Shown: in pieces, positions 45,424 through 55,480 of the stretch
Layout: the number at the start of each line of letters is the position of its first letter
How positions within the stretch are numbered: position 1 is the first letter of the stretch
Assembly: GCA_037157565.1 (NCBI GenBank)
Contig: JAZHRO010000073.1
Coordinates: 89,444,001-89,508,000 of the forward strand
Source of the DNA: Thalassia testudinum
Taxonomy: Eukaryota > Streptophyta > Magnoliopsida > Alismatales > Hydrocharitaceae
DNA: 64,000 nucleotides
Reading direction: 5' to 3'
Notes under the pieces: generated by a model
What the model saw: only the letters and a program-made list of their open reading frames with translations
What the model was told of the DNA's origin: nothing
Database searches by the model: none
Made by a program: the position numbers and the translations under genes

Positions 45424-48400
45424 CTATATTTTCCCCCTTTTCATTGTGACAACTGTTAGTCCAGCCTTTTTGGGGACAACTTGAGTTGGACTAACCCAGG
45501 AGCTGTCAGAAATGGGGTAGATGATATCAGCATCCAGCCACTTAATAATCTCCTTTTTTACCACCTCCTGCATACTAGGATTCAAGCGCCTTTGTGGTTG
45601 GCGGGAGGGGCGAGAATCGTCCTCTAAAAATATACGGTGCATACCATAGGACGGATGAATGCCTTTAAGATCAGAAAGGGTCCAGCCAATAGCTTTTCGA
45701 TATTTACTCAAAACCTGGAGAAGTTTGTGCTCTTGTGCCCCGGTGAGTCCAGAATTTATAATCAGGGGCAGGGTCTGATTTGGACCCAGGAAAACATATT
45801 TAAGTGAATCGGGCAAAGGTTTTAATTCCAATTGTAGGCCCGGTTCCGAAAGAGTTTCTGCTTTGTGGGTTAGAGGTGAGGTGAGAGTGAAAGGGTCAGC
45901 TGGAATGTTAGCTGGTTGTGTAGTTGAGGTGGAAGGGTGAGAAAAAGTAGATTGTTCAGGAACCGTACTTACAGCAAAACAGGAACCTAATTGGGAAATC
46001 TGCAATGTTTCTTCCACAATGTTTTCTATTTCTGAATCAGAATCATCAAAGAAATCTGGTTCCTGGAATCGCCTAGAGGCTTGAAAAATGTCTAGGGTTA
46101 CAGATTCACCGCCACACATGATCTTCATCTTTCCAGAATCACAATCAATATTGGCGCGGGCGGTGGCCAAGAATGGTCTTCCAAGAATAATGGGGACAAA
46201 CTTAAGTGCTTCAGGTACCTCTATGTCCAGGACTAAAAAGTCTACTGCGAATAGACAATCTTTGACCCGGACAAGAACATCTTCAACAATTCCCCTTGGT
46301 TTAATCGTAGATCGGTCGGCTAATTGGAGAGTTACCTCAACAGGTTTCAATTCACCGATCTTAAATTCCTCAAAAATAACTGTGGGGATAAGATTAATTG
46401 AGGCACCAAGATCCAACAGAGCGCGATCAAATGAGGTATCATTAATGATAACTTGGATTAGGGGGGCGCCGGGATCTTTTCTCTTAAGAGGCAGTCGGCT
46501 CTGCACAACTGAGCTGACTGTCTCTGGAAGAATCACCTTTCCTAAATTCTTGGGCTGCCTTTTTGGAGTACATAAATCTTTTAAGAATTTTGCATAGGCA
46601 GGGATATACTTAATGGCATCTAGGATAGGGATATTAATTTCTACTTGCCCAAATAAATCCATTAATTCCTTCTCAGTGGGCTCAGATTTTGTTTTTTTCT
46701 TTTTTGAAGAGTGGAGGGCTTGTGGAAATGGAGCAGGGTTGCCCTGTTTTGCGTGAATTGGTTCCTGAACAATAGGAGGGGAAGAGTTAATCTGTGTGTC
46801 ATTAGAGCGGGGTTCTTTAACAGGCAGGGTATTTTGAGTGGTTTTCCCATTCCTCAAGGTAACTGCATTTGCAGTCTGGTTGTTTCTAGGATGAGGACGG
46901 GGAGCCTGGCTGTTATTGAAACCCGGCGGATGCTGAGGTGCTGGCTGAATAGGTTGACTATGATATCCACCTTGGAATTGATTCCTTTGATTGTTTGGGT
47001 TGGGCATGGGTTGGGATGGTAAATTCCCAATAGGTCGATGATCAGGAGTAACCTTAACTTGTTGTAAATTGGTAACCATGCGGGTTACTTCTGTCATTTG
47101 AGTCTGCATTCCTTGCAGAGTTTTCATGACCTGATTATTAATATCATCCTGGGATGGTCCAGGTTGATACAAAGGTTGCCCATAATTCCCAAAATAGTTT
47201 TGTTTGGGAAAAGGAATTGGATTCGGGTTTTTCCAGGAGTGATTCGGGTTAGTCCTCCAATTTTGATTGGAAATGTTGGAGGGGTTTCTAAATTGCTCCT
47301 GGAGAGCATAAATATTTTCCGAGGTGGAATCAACAATATTTTGGTCAAAATTCCCGGTTAAATCTTGCGGGAAATCAGCCGGGAATTGCTGGTCAACAGA
47401 TGTGGCATCGATATTGTGTAGATTCTCTCTTCGGAGAATGTGTGGGGGGTTAGTGTGTGGAGAGTGGACGTGTGGAGCTTGTTTGTTTGTGAGCTTTTCT
47501 TCTATTTTCTTTTGGTGAATTTGCATCTGGTCCAGTCGTTGAGCTAACATATATAAATCATCTTGTGTGACTGGAACAGAGGTGGTTTTGGAGTCAATTT
47601 CATGGACTCCATGTCTGGGGTTTTGTGATCTGCCAAAAGTGTCCATTGAAGTCATGTTAAATGAGTTTTCACTCATTTCTTCAAAGAGAAGATAGGCACT
47701 TTCGGCGTCTTTGTTAAGAAAATTGCCCCCACATGAGGCATCCACAAATCGTTTTAATTGATCTTCTAATCCATGATAGAAGATCTGCACTAGCTGCCAT
47801 TGTGGAATTTCATGGTGGGGACAACTTCTTAGAAGTTCCTGAAATCTTTCCCAGGCTTCATGGAGGGGTTCACCAATTTTTTGTTGAAAGGTCGTTATAG
47901 ATCTTCTTAATGCATTTGTTCGACCGATCGGAAAAATTTTTTTAAGAAAAGCACTTTTTAATTGGGGCCAGGTGGTAATAGGACGCCCAACTGTTCTAAA
48001 CTAATGTGATGCTTTGTCTTTGAGAGAGAGAGGAAAGAGTCTCATTAACCACATGTCTTCCTGCACATTGCGGGAACGAGTGGTTTGAGTGAGGACAGTT
48101 AATTCCTTGAGATGACAAAAAGGGTCCTCTCTTGGAAGACCATGAAAATGCTTGATAAGGTTTAGAATAGCGGGTTTGATTTCAAAATCCCCTTGTGGTA
48201 TGACCACCCCTGGTCTTTCCTCATAATTGGAAGGATCATAGAAATCCTTAAGAGGAACGACAGGCTATTGGCGAGGTGGTGGATTTTGTCCTTGATTAGC
48301 TAGGTTCGTGACAGTCCTAGCTAGATCTTCTTGATTTTGTTGTAGCCGAGCCAAATGGTCGACCATTAATGCAAAGGGATTTGTATTATGGGTTATAATT

Positions 48401-48639
48401 GGAGGGCCACCTGGCCCTGCTGTTATTTCTGGTTGCTCCAAGTTAGGAAGGTGAGGGAGGGTGGAGTCAGCTTGTGGGTCGGCTGACGGGTTAGAAGTGG
48501 AAGCAGAATTTTTTTGACGGCTTCCTGGGTTTTCCATTTTTCTAGAAGACGAGGGGGAAGAAAACAATGATTTCTTGCTACGGGGGGCGAAATCAGATGG
48601 TCCCTCAAGGTGTGGCTTTTGGGACCGTCGCCCGTGCAT
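45424..48639 (-). pseudogene. Element E gag-protease-RT N-terminus, one frame with two stops
   Basis: Minus strand, a single frame. ATG near 48639 gives MHGRRSQKPH; a Ser/Pro-rich N-terminus ends in TAG at about 48262. The capsid-like domain continues with FEIKPAILNLIKHFHGLPREDPF and LFPLSLKDKASH, then TAG at about 48001 where Trp is expected. After that it is open for over 850 codons: CPHHEIPQWQLV, a Gln/Asn/Pro-rich tail without CCHC knuckle, VEINIPILDAIKYIPAYAKF, and the protease with DLGAS. The catalytic Asp is residue 460 counted from the Met at 47790. IILGRPFLATARANIDC and the first RT blocks follow. The frame ends at 45424 after the 1-bp deletion. It supplies the particle proteins and protease of the element. 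Confidence 0.95.
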
Positions 48640-50222
48640 GCACTACTTGGAAGAAATGGAGGGGAGGAGAAGAGATAGAGATGAGAGAAAGTGTGCAATC
48701 AAACAAACAAACTAGACCTAACTTAAATGTGACTCCCTAATAATAACCTAAGACTTGGTCTATATAGGAAATAAGTAGTCAATAGTGAATACTCGTTCTA
48801 TCAACAAATCTAGCCAAGTTGCTTAAGGGGAGGTTTGGGCCCAAACGTTTCCCAGGGAAAACCCCAGGTGCTTGTACAAACCCGCGCCTGGTCGTTTGAC
48901 ACGGCCCCTCAGCCTGAACACCAGATATAGATGACAGAATTGGTACTAACTAAAGAAAACTTAAGACCTAAATAGCAAGCCTAAGTTGATAAAGCCTTAG
49001 GGGTCAAGTTGCTACAAATTTTAATTAGGTCTAGGATTCTATAGTGCACACGGAATGTGGAGGGCGTTTATTGGGTTGTTGCCCTGTTATTTGATTTTTT
49101 TGTGTGTGTGCATGAATTGGAGAGTGGCTCCAATGAAAATCAAGTTGTCACACAAATTTTTTTATTTTTTATTTTTTTGTATTTTTGCCTTTTAGGATTT
49201 GATTTAATTGAATGTATTTTAGGGTTTCTTTAGTTAAATTTTCAAACAAGTTTGAAAACCCACAATCAAAGGAAAATAAGTTGTATGGGTGATTGTATAT
49301 TTCCTTTGAATTAATCCTCAAAAGAGAAAGAAAGAAACCCTAAGCCAATTATCCCTAAGATAGAAATTTAACTACCAATTAATTATTTTTAGCTTTCAGA
49401 ATTAAGTAGTGGTCCAAACAAGTCAAACAACACCACTACTTTGAAGAAAATCAAACAAGGATTCCAGAAAAGATTTTTGTAAGATTTTAGGAATTTTTTT
49501 GATAATAGTTTTGAATTTTTAATTGTACTGGTGTCAAAGTCCAGAAATAATACCCGTGGGTATTATAGACTTTTCAGTATTTCCACCGACCTCAGAAAAT
49601 TTTTATGATTTTATATGATATGTAAAATTTCACAGGGATTCCAACAAGATAAATTTCACAAAAATTGGATGAGTATAAAAATTCTGAAAATTCACGGACA
49701 GTAGCAAAATAGGAAGATTAGAGGGTGTGACCCCTCTGTAATCCACGAATTTTTAAAAATTAAATACAAATCCAATTGATCTGAAATTTGGAACAGATGT
49801 TCCAAACTTAATTGGGAATCACTCTATGAAATTTTATGATTTTAGGAGGCCTGTGGTGTTAGGAATCTATTTTTCAAGTCTGGACAGAAATCTAGACCAG
49901 AAAAATAGAACACCAATACTTGCAATGGAATGGTGCTAAAGAAGCATACAAGCAAACAATGATTTTAAAATGCACCACTCCACTTTAATTTAAGTGTTTA
50001 GGGTCTTGAAAGCCAAGTTTAATATATTTTTGGTAGTTTTAATTAATTATGTGACTAGAAAGAGGAACCAACCTGAATTTTCGCGGGAAGAAAAGGATCT
50101 TTAAGCTCTCGCTTCCAGATTCCCGCTTTCCCGCTGTAGTTCCTGCACACACAAAAGAAAGAAAGAGAAGGGGATGAGATCCACTTCAAGCAAGAGAAAA
50201 TGAGTTAATGCAAAGCCGTGCC
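48640..50222 (-). other. Element E leader
   Basis: 1.6 kb, AT-rich, no credible frame. In this element family it separates the primer site from gag. I see nothing else in it. Confidence 0.75.
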
Positions 50223-50240
50223 TCCCCGGCAACGGCGCCA
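50223..50240 (-). other. Primer-binding site of element E (tRNA-Asp)
   Basis: The minus strand reads TGGCGCCGTTGCCGGGGA, an 18-nt perfect complement of the 3' end of plant tRNA-Asp, five bases from the LTR. Confidence 0.95.
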
Positions 50241-50245
50241 AAAAG

Positions 50246-52499
50246 TGATGGCGCAATACGCGTGATTTGTAAAAGCAGTTTTTTAACGTCGTTGTAACAC
50301 GCGAATCCGCTTTCGCTTTTAAAATTTATATCCTAGATAGGGGAGTATCTAGGGTCGTCCAAGGAGGCAAAAGTTGCAATAATGATTCTCTTGCTTGGAA
50401 TACAATCTCAACTTTCTTTTTAATATTTTTCAATATGTAATTTTTTTTTGTATTTTGAAAAGACGAGGGCAAACGGCAGATTGTAGCGAAAAGAACTAAC
50501 ACCTACAAATGATTAAAAATCTAAAAGATAGAAATATCTTCTTCCTAAGCTCACTCTAGGCAAGTGTAGGCCTAGGGTAATTAGGAAGAAGATGTGAAAT
50601 AAGTGCTAGAACCGAAACAAACAACTGCAATAAAAAGCTTAAAAGAAGGCAATTTTTGATTGAGTAGAATGAGTGTTCTTTTCAAGGACAAGTAGAGGAA
50701 AGCTTCTACTAGAATTGAACAATTTAAAAGCAAGAAAAGAAACACAAATCCTCTTGTAACAGTGGTGAAGAAGGTTGTCTTCTTGCTCCAAGCCTAGCTG
50801 CTCCTTGGCTTGAAAAGAGGGCCTCCTTCTTCTCCTTCCTTGAGAGCTCCTCCAAGGTGGAAGCTACCACCTTTAATGCTCTCTCCAAAGGGGTGGGCGT
50901 GCACCACCCTTAAAACTCCTCCAAGGTGGCGTGACCACCTTCAAGATCTCCTCCAAGGTCTTCCTTGCCTGGCTTCTCCTTTGGCTGGCGTGACCCAAGA
51001 GAGAAGGGAAGAGGGGAAGGCACCAAGGGGACAGAATATCCCCTTAATCTTCTTCTTCTTCTTCTCTCTTGGACGTGGGATTCTTGGTGGAATATGAGAG
51101 TGAAAAGGCTAGCCAAGGATGGCTTGAATGGTGGTGGGTAGTGGTCTTTTTATAGGGTAGGATGGGGGGTTAAGGTACCCCTTGAAATGGAGGGCTAGGA
51201 TGGAAGGATGAGGGTGGTTGGTGATCCTATGGCTAGGGTTAGTTAGCGCCACCCCAAGGGGTGTTAAAGGGGGTGGTTATGGTGGTGTTGGTGTCTTTTG
51301 GTGGTGGAGAGACACCCCCATGTTGGCGCCAACATGGGGTCTTCTAGAAGGGGGTTAGGTGGATGGTGGAGATGGGTTCAAGGGAGATTGTGTGGTGGAG
51401 ATGAGAGGAGATTTTGGAGGGAAAAGTGGCGCCATTAAGGGGTGGTTATGGGTAGTTTTTGGCGCCACTTTTAGGTGTCTTTTGGAGGTGGTGGGTAGGT
51501 TAGGTTGGTGCCAAGTAGGTTAGCTTATGTGGAGCTTAGGTGGAACTAGTTGGGTGGAGTTGGTAGGTGGGTTTTTGGGGTGGTACAAGCCAAGGAAGTT
51601 GGAGCATAGTTAAGCTAAGCTAAGCTAAGCTAAGCTAGCTTAGCTAATGGAGGAGTAGAGGAGAAGGTGTTGGAGCTAGGGTTTGGAGGGAGGAGCTGAG
51701 GAGAAGTCTGGAGCTGAAATTTGGAGCTGGTTGCTGCTGAAGAGGCTGGCATGGAGCTATTCTAGCTGGCTTAGCTTGCTAGTTCTTTGTTAGCTACTAA
51801 GCCGAGCTGAGGTAAGCTAGCTTCTACCATACTGAGCTAAGGTGAGCTGGGTCTGGTGCTCCCGGGGAGAATCAAGCTGGTTGAGGCAGCTAAGGTAGCT
51901 TAGCTCAACTGAGTTGAGCTAAGCTGAGTCCCTGTGAGCTGGACTTGAGCTTCCTGAGCTGGGATGAATTCTTCTTCAGCTGGTTGGAGCTGAGTGGAGC
52001 TGGATGTAGCTGGATCTGAGCTGGGGTGAACTCCTGTCAACTTAGCTGAGCTAGCTAGAGCTCCCTGCGAACTAGTGGGAGCTGAGGTGAGCTAGACTCA
52101 GCTAAGTTGAGCTGGATCTGAGCTGACTTGAGCTAGGGTGAGCTAAGGTGAACTCTCTTGAGCTGCCATCCAGCTGAGATTAGCTGAATGGAGCTGGGAT
52201 GAGCTAACCTAGTTCAAGTAAGCTAGGTTCCAGCTATGGTGAGCTGGATCAAGCTGGGTTCCAACTAGTCTGGGCTTCTCCTTCACCAATTGCCTTCTTG
52301 AGTGCTAGGGTTTTAGGGATCTATGAATCTGTACATCCCTAACACTCACAAAAATACATTAAAACAACAATAAAAAAATGCAATGCATGCCTATCCTAAT
52401 TTATGCCTAAATGCAGCCCAAAAACCCATTTGCGGAGTAAAATCCTAAGAGCTAGGTTAGTTTTAAAGTATAAAAATGATGATAAACTGGTGTTTATCA
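50246..52499 (-). repeat. 5' LTR of element E
   Basis: Near-identical partner of 39263-41517. It has the same terminal hairpin, TATA box (51147-51154), AGCT-rich U3 (51540-52280), (TAAGC)n run near 51611-51632 and 24-bp palindrome (51316-51339). Confidence 0.95.
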
Positions 52500-52504
52500 A
52501 TGCT
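52500..52504. repeat. Target-site duplication of element E, right copy (ATGCT)
   Basis: Matches 39258-39262. Confidence 0.95.
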
Positions 52505-52650
52505 CCATGAATGGGGATGAGGGGAGGGAAAACTATTTGGTTTTCTACTCTAGAGGAGCATCCCGGGCTTGGGACAAGCTCTCTCTAGAGCCTTGGAGGT
52601 GCTGAGAGGAAGTAAGGAAGAGATGGTTTGAAATGGAGGTGGGTTGGTCC

Positions 52651-52657
52651 TTTTATA
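52651..52657 (-). promoter_or_regulatory. TATA box of the element D LTR
   Basis: TATAAAA on the minus strand in CCACTATAAAAGGACC. The CT-rich downstream leader runs into the E insertion about 150 bp later. Confidence 0.65.
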
Positions 52658-52708
52658 GTGGAGGAGAGACAAAATCATCCATGGGAAATTAGTGATGGCT
52701 GTAATCGT

Positions 52709-52837
52709 CGCTGAAGATCTACACCCTTCAATTCCTTTGTTGGCGTGCGCATAGCGCAAGCCATTAGTGATGTAGCATCACTAAAGGCCCAACCAATTAT
52801 CGCTGAAGATCCGCGGCCTTCAATTCCTTTGCTGGCG
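52709..52837. repeat. Direct repeat in the element D U3
   Basis: CGCTGAAGATC at 52709 and 52801, each followed by CCTTCAATTCCTTTG and TTGGCG or CTGGCG, period 92 bp. Between them TAGTGATG-TAG-CATCACTA (52765-52783) is a perfect short hairpin. Confidence 0.7.
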
Positions 52838-52861
52838 CCGCACTCAATTGGCCAATTGGGG

Positions 52862-52930
52862 GTGCTGCGGGGATTTGAACCCGCGCCTCTCTATTGAGAG
52901 CCCACACCTCCACCATTGCGCCAAATTGTC
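52862..52930 (-). ncRNA. tRNA-derived (SINE-like) module in the element D LTR
   Basis: On the minus strand TGGCGCAATGG (52923-52913) fits the Pol III box A, and GGTTCAAATCC (52881-52871) fits box B, 31 nt apart. A GCGGG...CCCGC arm surrounds box B as in a T-arm, but with one extra C. A CTCTC/GAGAG hairpin lies between the boxes. The cloverleaf is imperfect (no proper anticodon loop or acceptor stem), so it is not a working tRNA gene. It could be the head of a tRNA-derived SINE or a captured tRNA pseudogene. It faces the same way as LTR transcription. Confidence 0.55.
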
Positions 52931-53599
52931 TGGATGGTCGCGCGGATGTCTTAAGGCACGCGGTGGAGGAGAGCTCTTAGTCGTTGGATCAAGATCCGAG
53001 GGCTGAGAATTGATGATGAAGATGATGAGGGGGCACCTCCCAGTTGCTGCTGGTCGGTGTTGGGCGGCCTGGATGGCACCACGTGGTGCCATCTGGGCCG
53101 TCCATCTTCTATCTGTTGCAAAGGGTGCCATGGTGCTCAGATCGAGATTATTCCCGCATTGTCGGACTATGATTGTTGCTCTGGATCCATTCGTACGATT
53201 GGATTTTCCATCCGAAACCCGCATGGATGTTGCATTGTCCCTTGGCCGTTGATCTTCCTTAGACTTCATATGATGCTACAGGATTCCGATCTAGACGTTT
53301 TTGGAGGTGTTAGACTCCGATCGTCGTCTTGATCAGATCCGTACAGTCAGATCGTCCATCCAAGGTCCTGAAATAAAGCTCCTTCCCTCTTGGCCATAAA
53401 AAGGATGTAATTAACCTAAAATATACACTACTCTAAATGCAAGATGATGCATGCTATGTAATATTTATAACATGAAATGCAAATCTAAGCCCAGGAACAT
53501 GCATGAATAGGCATTTTAACCTAAATGAATGTGTCTACATCAGTAAGTAGAGGAAGATTTGTCATTAAAGGCTTTTGATCGAAAATCAATTGTGTTGCC

Positions 53600-53617
53600 T
53601 CCCCAACAACGGCGCCA
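53600..53617 (-). other. Primer-binding site of element G (tRNA-Asp type)
   Basis: The minus strand reads TGGCGCCGTTGTTGGGGA, two bases after the LTR end TTGTCA. Confidence 0.85.
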
Positions 53618-53619
53618 TT

Positions 53620-53716
53620 TGACAAGTGTTGGAGATCGCAAGTTTAAGGAAAACAATGTCTAGTAGAGTTGCGAAATCCTCTTGACAAAAATATTCTAAA
53701 ATAACGAGACCCGGAG
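53620..53716 (-). repeat. Element G 5' LTR, 3' end
   Basis: The minus strand ends CAACACTTGTCA. It is interrupted by LINE K and resumes at 59112; the 16-bp LINE target duplication flanks the break. Confidence 0.75.
53701..53716. repeat. Target-site duplication of LINE K, left copy
   Basis: ATAACGAGACCCGGAG. It matches ATAAGGAGACCTGGAG at 59096-59111 at 14 of 16 positions. Confidence 0.75.
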
Positions 53717-53771
53717 GCATTTGGCTCTTGGAATTTTGAATTTCCCTTTGAGCAGGAAAAGCTATTGTTGG

Positions 53772-55480
53772 ATGGCCAACCGCCTAAGGGGGCCCGACGC
53801 CGGTGCCGGTGACTCTGATGGATGGGCGGTATGGCTTCTGCGATCTTGGTGCAGGAAGGCACGTGATGTATGTGTCCTTGCGGGTGTTAGGAACATGGGC
53901 AGGAGGGATTTTCGAGATGGTTGGGGCAGAGATCGAAGGGAGGTGACCTGCTATCGATGTCGCCTTCGAGGGCACCTAGCGGCGACTTGCCAGCATCCAC
54001 TGCTGTGTCTGGCGTGCGGAGGTTTTGGTCACAAACGGGACGCCTGCCTGGCGGCATGTGATGGTTCTGGGGGTAGGGACTGCAATACACTTTGGTGGCC
54101 TCGGGGTAAGTTGCAGATGCCCCTCCCCCCTCCCCTTGAAATGCTCAGGGGTTGTGCTTTGGATGTCGAGGTTCCCCTGACTGAGGATGTCAAAGTAGTA
54201 GAACTGGCTCTACGTAGTGCTTTGATTGGAGAAGTTATGATGGGCACCATATCGATGGATAGAATTCGACAACTGGTGAGATCTCTCTCTTTATCAACTG
54301 ATGATTGGAAGATTGCATTTATTTCGTCATCGCGATTTGTGCTATTTGATGTGGGTGCGGGAGATGTTGAAAGATACTGCTTTCAGACTAGTTTTTTGGA
54401 TGGGCTATCAGTGATCTGGCGGCTGGTATCCCCTTTTGATGGATCTTTGCCTGAATGTCCCCCTCAAAGAACAGCCGCCAGGTCTGGTGTTCTTGAGATC
54501 AGAGGTCTTCCTCTACATCTGAGATCTAGGAAGGTGGTGGAAAACATGATAGCTGGGTTTGCATCTGTGGCCGTGGATGCTGCTGTTGGGCTGACTGAAG
54601 GAGATGGCAGTGTTCTGAATGTGAGGGTAAAGGTCTTCAGGGCTAGTGCCATTCCTGATAAACTGATCCTCAGATGTGGGGGCAGTTCTTGGATGCTCCT
54701 TCTGAATTTTATTGTGGCAGATCGAGAGGTCATCCCTAGACATCGTCCCTCCTCTTGTGCAGTGGTGATGAAATCTAAAACTCTTCCCTTACATCCAAAT
54801 TGTGCTAATCAGGATATAATGGGAAAATGTTCTAAGGGTAGGGAATTGGTGGATGGGGTAGGGGGGATGTAGAGACGAGGACTGAAGCTCTGGCAAGTGT
54901 GACTGAAGTATCTCTGATCCAAGACCTCCCCTCCTATGTTGAGGTGCTGAAGTCCAAAGCCCCTTCCTTTCAACCACACGGTGGCTCTCAGGAGGTGGTG
55001 GCAGAATGCTCGAGAGAGAGGGAACTGGCAGATGAGGTGGGGAGCCTGGGAATTGTGGAGATGAGGTCTGAAGTTCAGGACATTGTAGATGATGTACCCC
55101 TAGTCCAAGAGGCAGCTGCAGTGATGGATGCTAATGGAAAGGAAATGAGTTTATCAAATGAAGTTGTGAGTGAGGATCTGAAAACCCATCTGGGTGAGCC
55201 TGATGAAGGGATGATTATGAATGTGATTAATGAGCATGCTGTCTCGGATATGGTGGACCCCTCTGTGAATCCTGTGAACTTGCAGACTTGCTCTCCTGTG
55301 GCTGAAGTCATGCATTCGAAGTCAAAGACTCCTACTGCTAGGAGTTGGAAACCTCCCTATAAGCTGAGGTTAAGAAGGCACACTCCCACACAAAAGATTG
55401 ATGAATCAGTCGATGCAGCTGTGATGAAGGTTATCAGGACTTCTGCAGCTGTGAAGGGGACAGACTTGATTCCCAAATGA
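53772..55480 (+). pseudogene. LINE K ORF1 (RNA-binding, zinc knuckles), frameshifted
   Basis: The frame is open from 53721; the first ATG is 53772. Two CX2CX4HX4C knuckles, CYRCRLRGHLAATC and CLACGGFGHKRDAC, lie near codons 60-92 from that ATG. A region resembling the DUF4283/RRM-like part of plant LINE and zinc-knuckle proteins follows (FVLFDVGAGDVERYCF, then LEIRGLPLHLRSRKVVENM). The frame ends at 54872. An acidic C-terminal part continues in another frame (54899-55480), so one frameshift lies between. ORF1 protein would coat LINE RNA. The TGA at 55478-55480 overlaps the ORF2 ATG. Confidence 0.85.

Larger units (their letters stand above)
39263..52499 (-). mobile_element. Element E: young, nearly intact Athila-like retrotransposon
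   Basis: A complete 13.2-kb element on the minus strand. Its LTRs of 2255 bp (39263-41517) and 2254 bp (50246-52499) differ at about 17 positions by eye, and it has a perfect ATGCT target duplication. The primer site exactly complements tRNA-Asp, and a polypurine tract is adjacent to the 3' LTR. Gag to integrase is in one layout broken by only two TAG stops (about 48262 and 48001) and one 1-bp deletion near 45440. At a rate of 1.3e-8 per site per year (rice value, assumed) the LTR difference suggests about 0.3 million years. It has no env-like frame. It lies in the 5' LTR of element D. Confidence 0.95.
30897..53542 (-). mobile_element. Element D: Athila-like retrotransposon interrupted by E, 3' end outside the window
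   Basis: Minus strand. The 5' LTR is 53542 to 52500 plus 39262 to about 38736, split by element E. The leader is 38735-37140, and gag to integrase spans 37139-31201. The spacer runs to 30897, where element C interrupts it. The proteins resemble those of element E more than B or C (integrase block MTRRDMMPL, no CCHC knuckle). The reading frame is recognisable throughout but has many TAG stops. D itself lies in the leader of element G, 57 bp from the G primer site. Confidence 0.85.
52505..53542 (-). repeat. Element D 5' LTR, 5' part (U3)
   Basis: On the minus strand it starts TGATGTAGACACATTCA (imperfect hairpin) and has AT-rich sequence with AAAATGCCTA as in the H LTR. It carries a tRNA-like module (52862-52930), a 92-bp-spaced direct repeat (52709-52837) and a TATA box at 52651-52657. 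The right boundary at 53542 is inferred from the TGAT start and from the switch to G leader sequence. Confidence 0.65.

Noticed and set aside
52862..52930. Functional tRNA gene
   Set aside because: Box A and box B fit, but the acceptor stem and anticodon loop do not form and the T-arm has an extra base; kept only as a tRNA-derived module.
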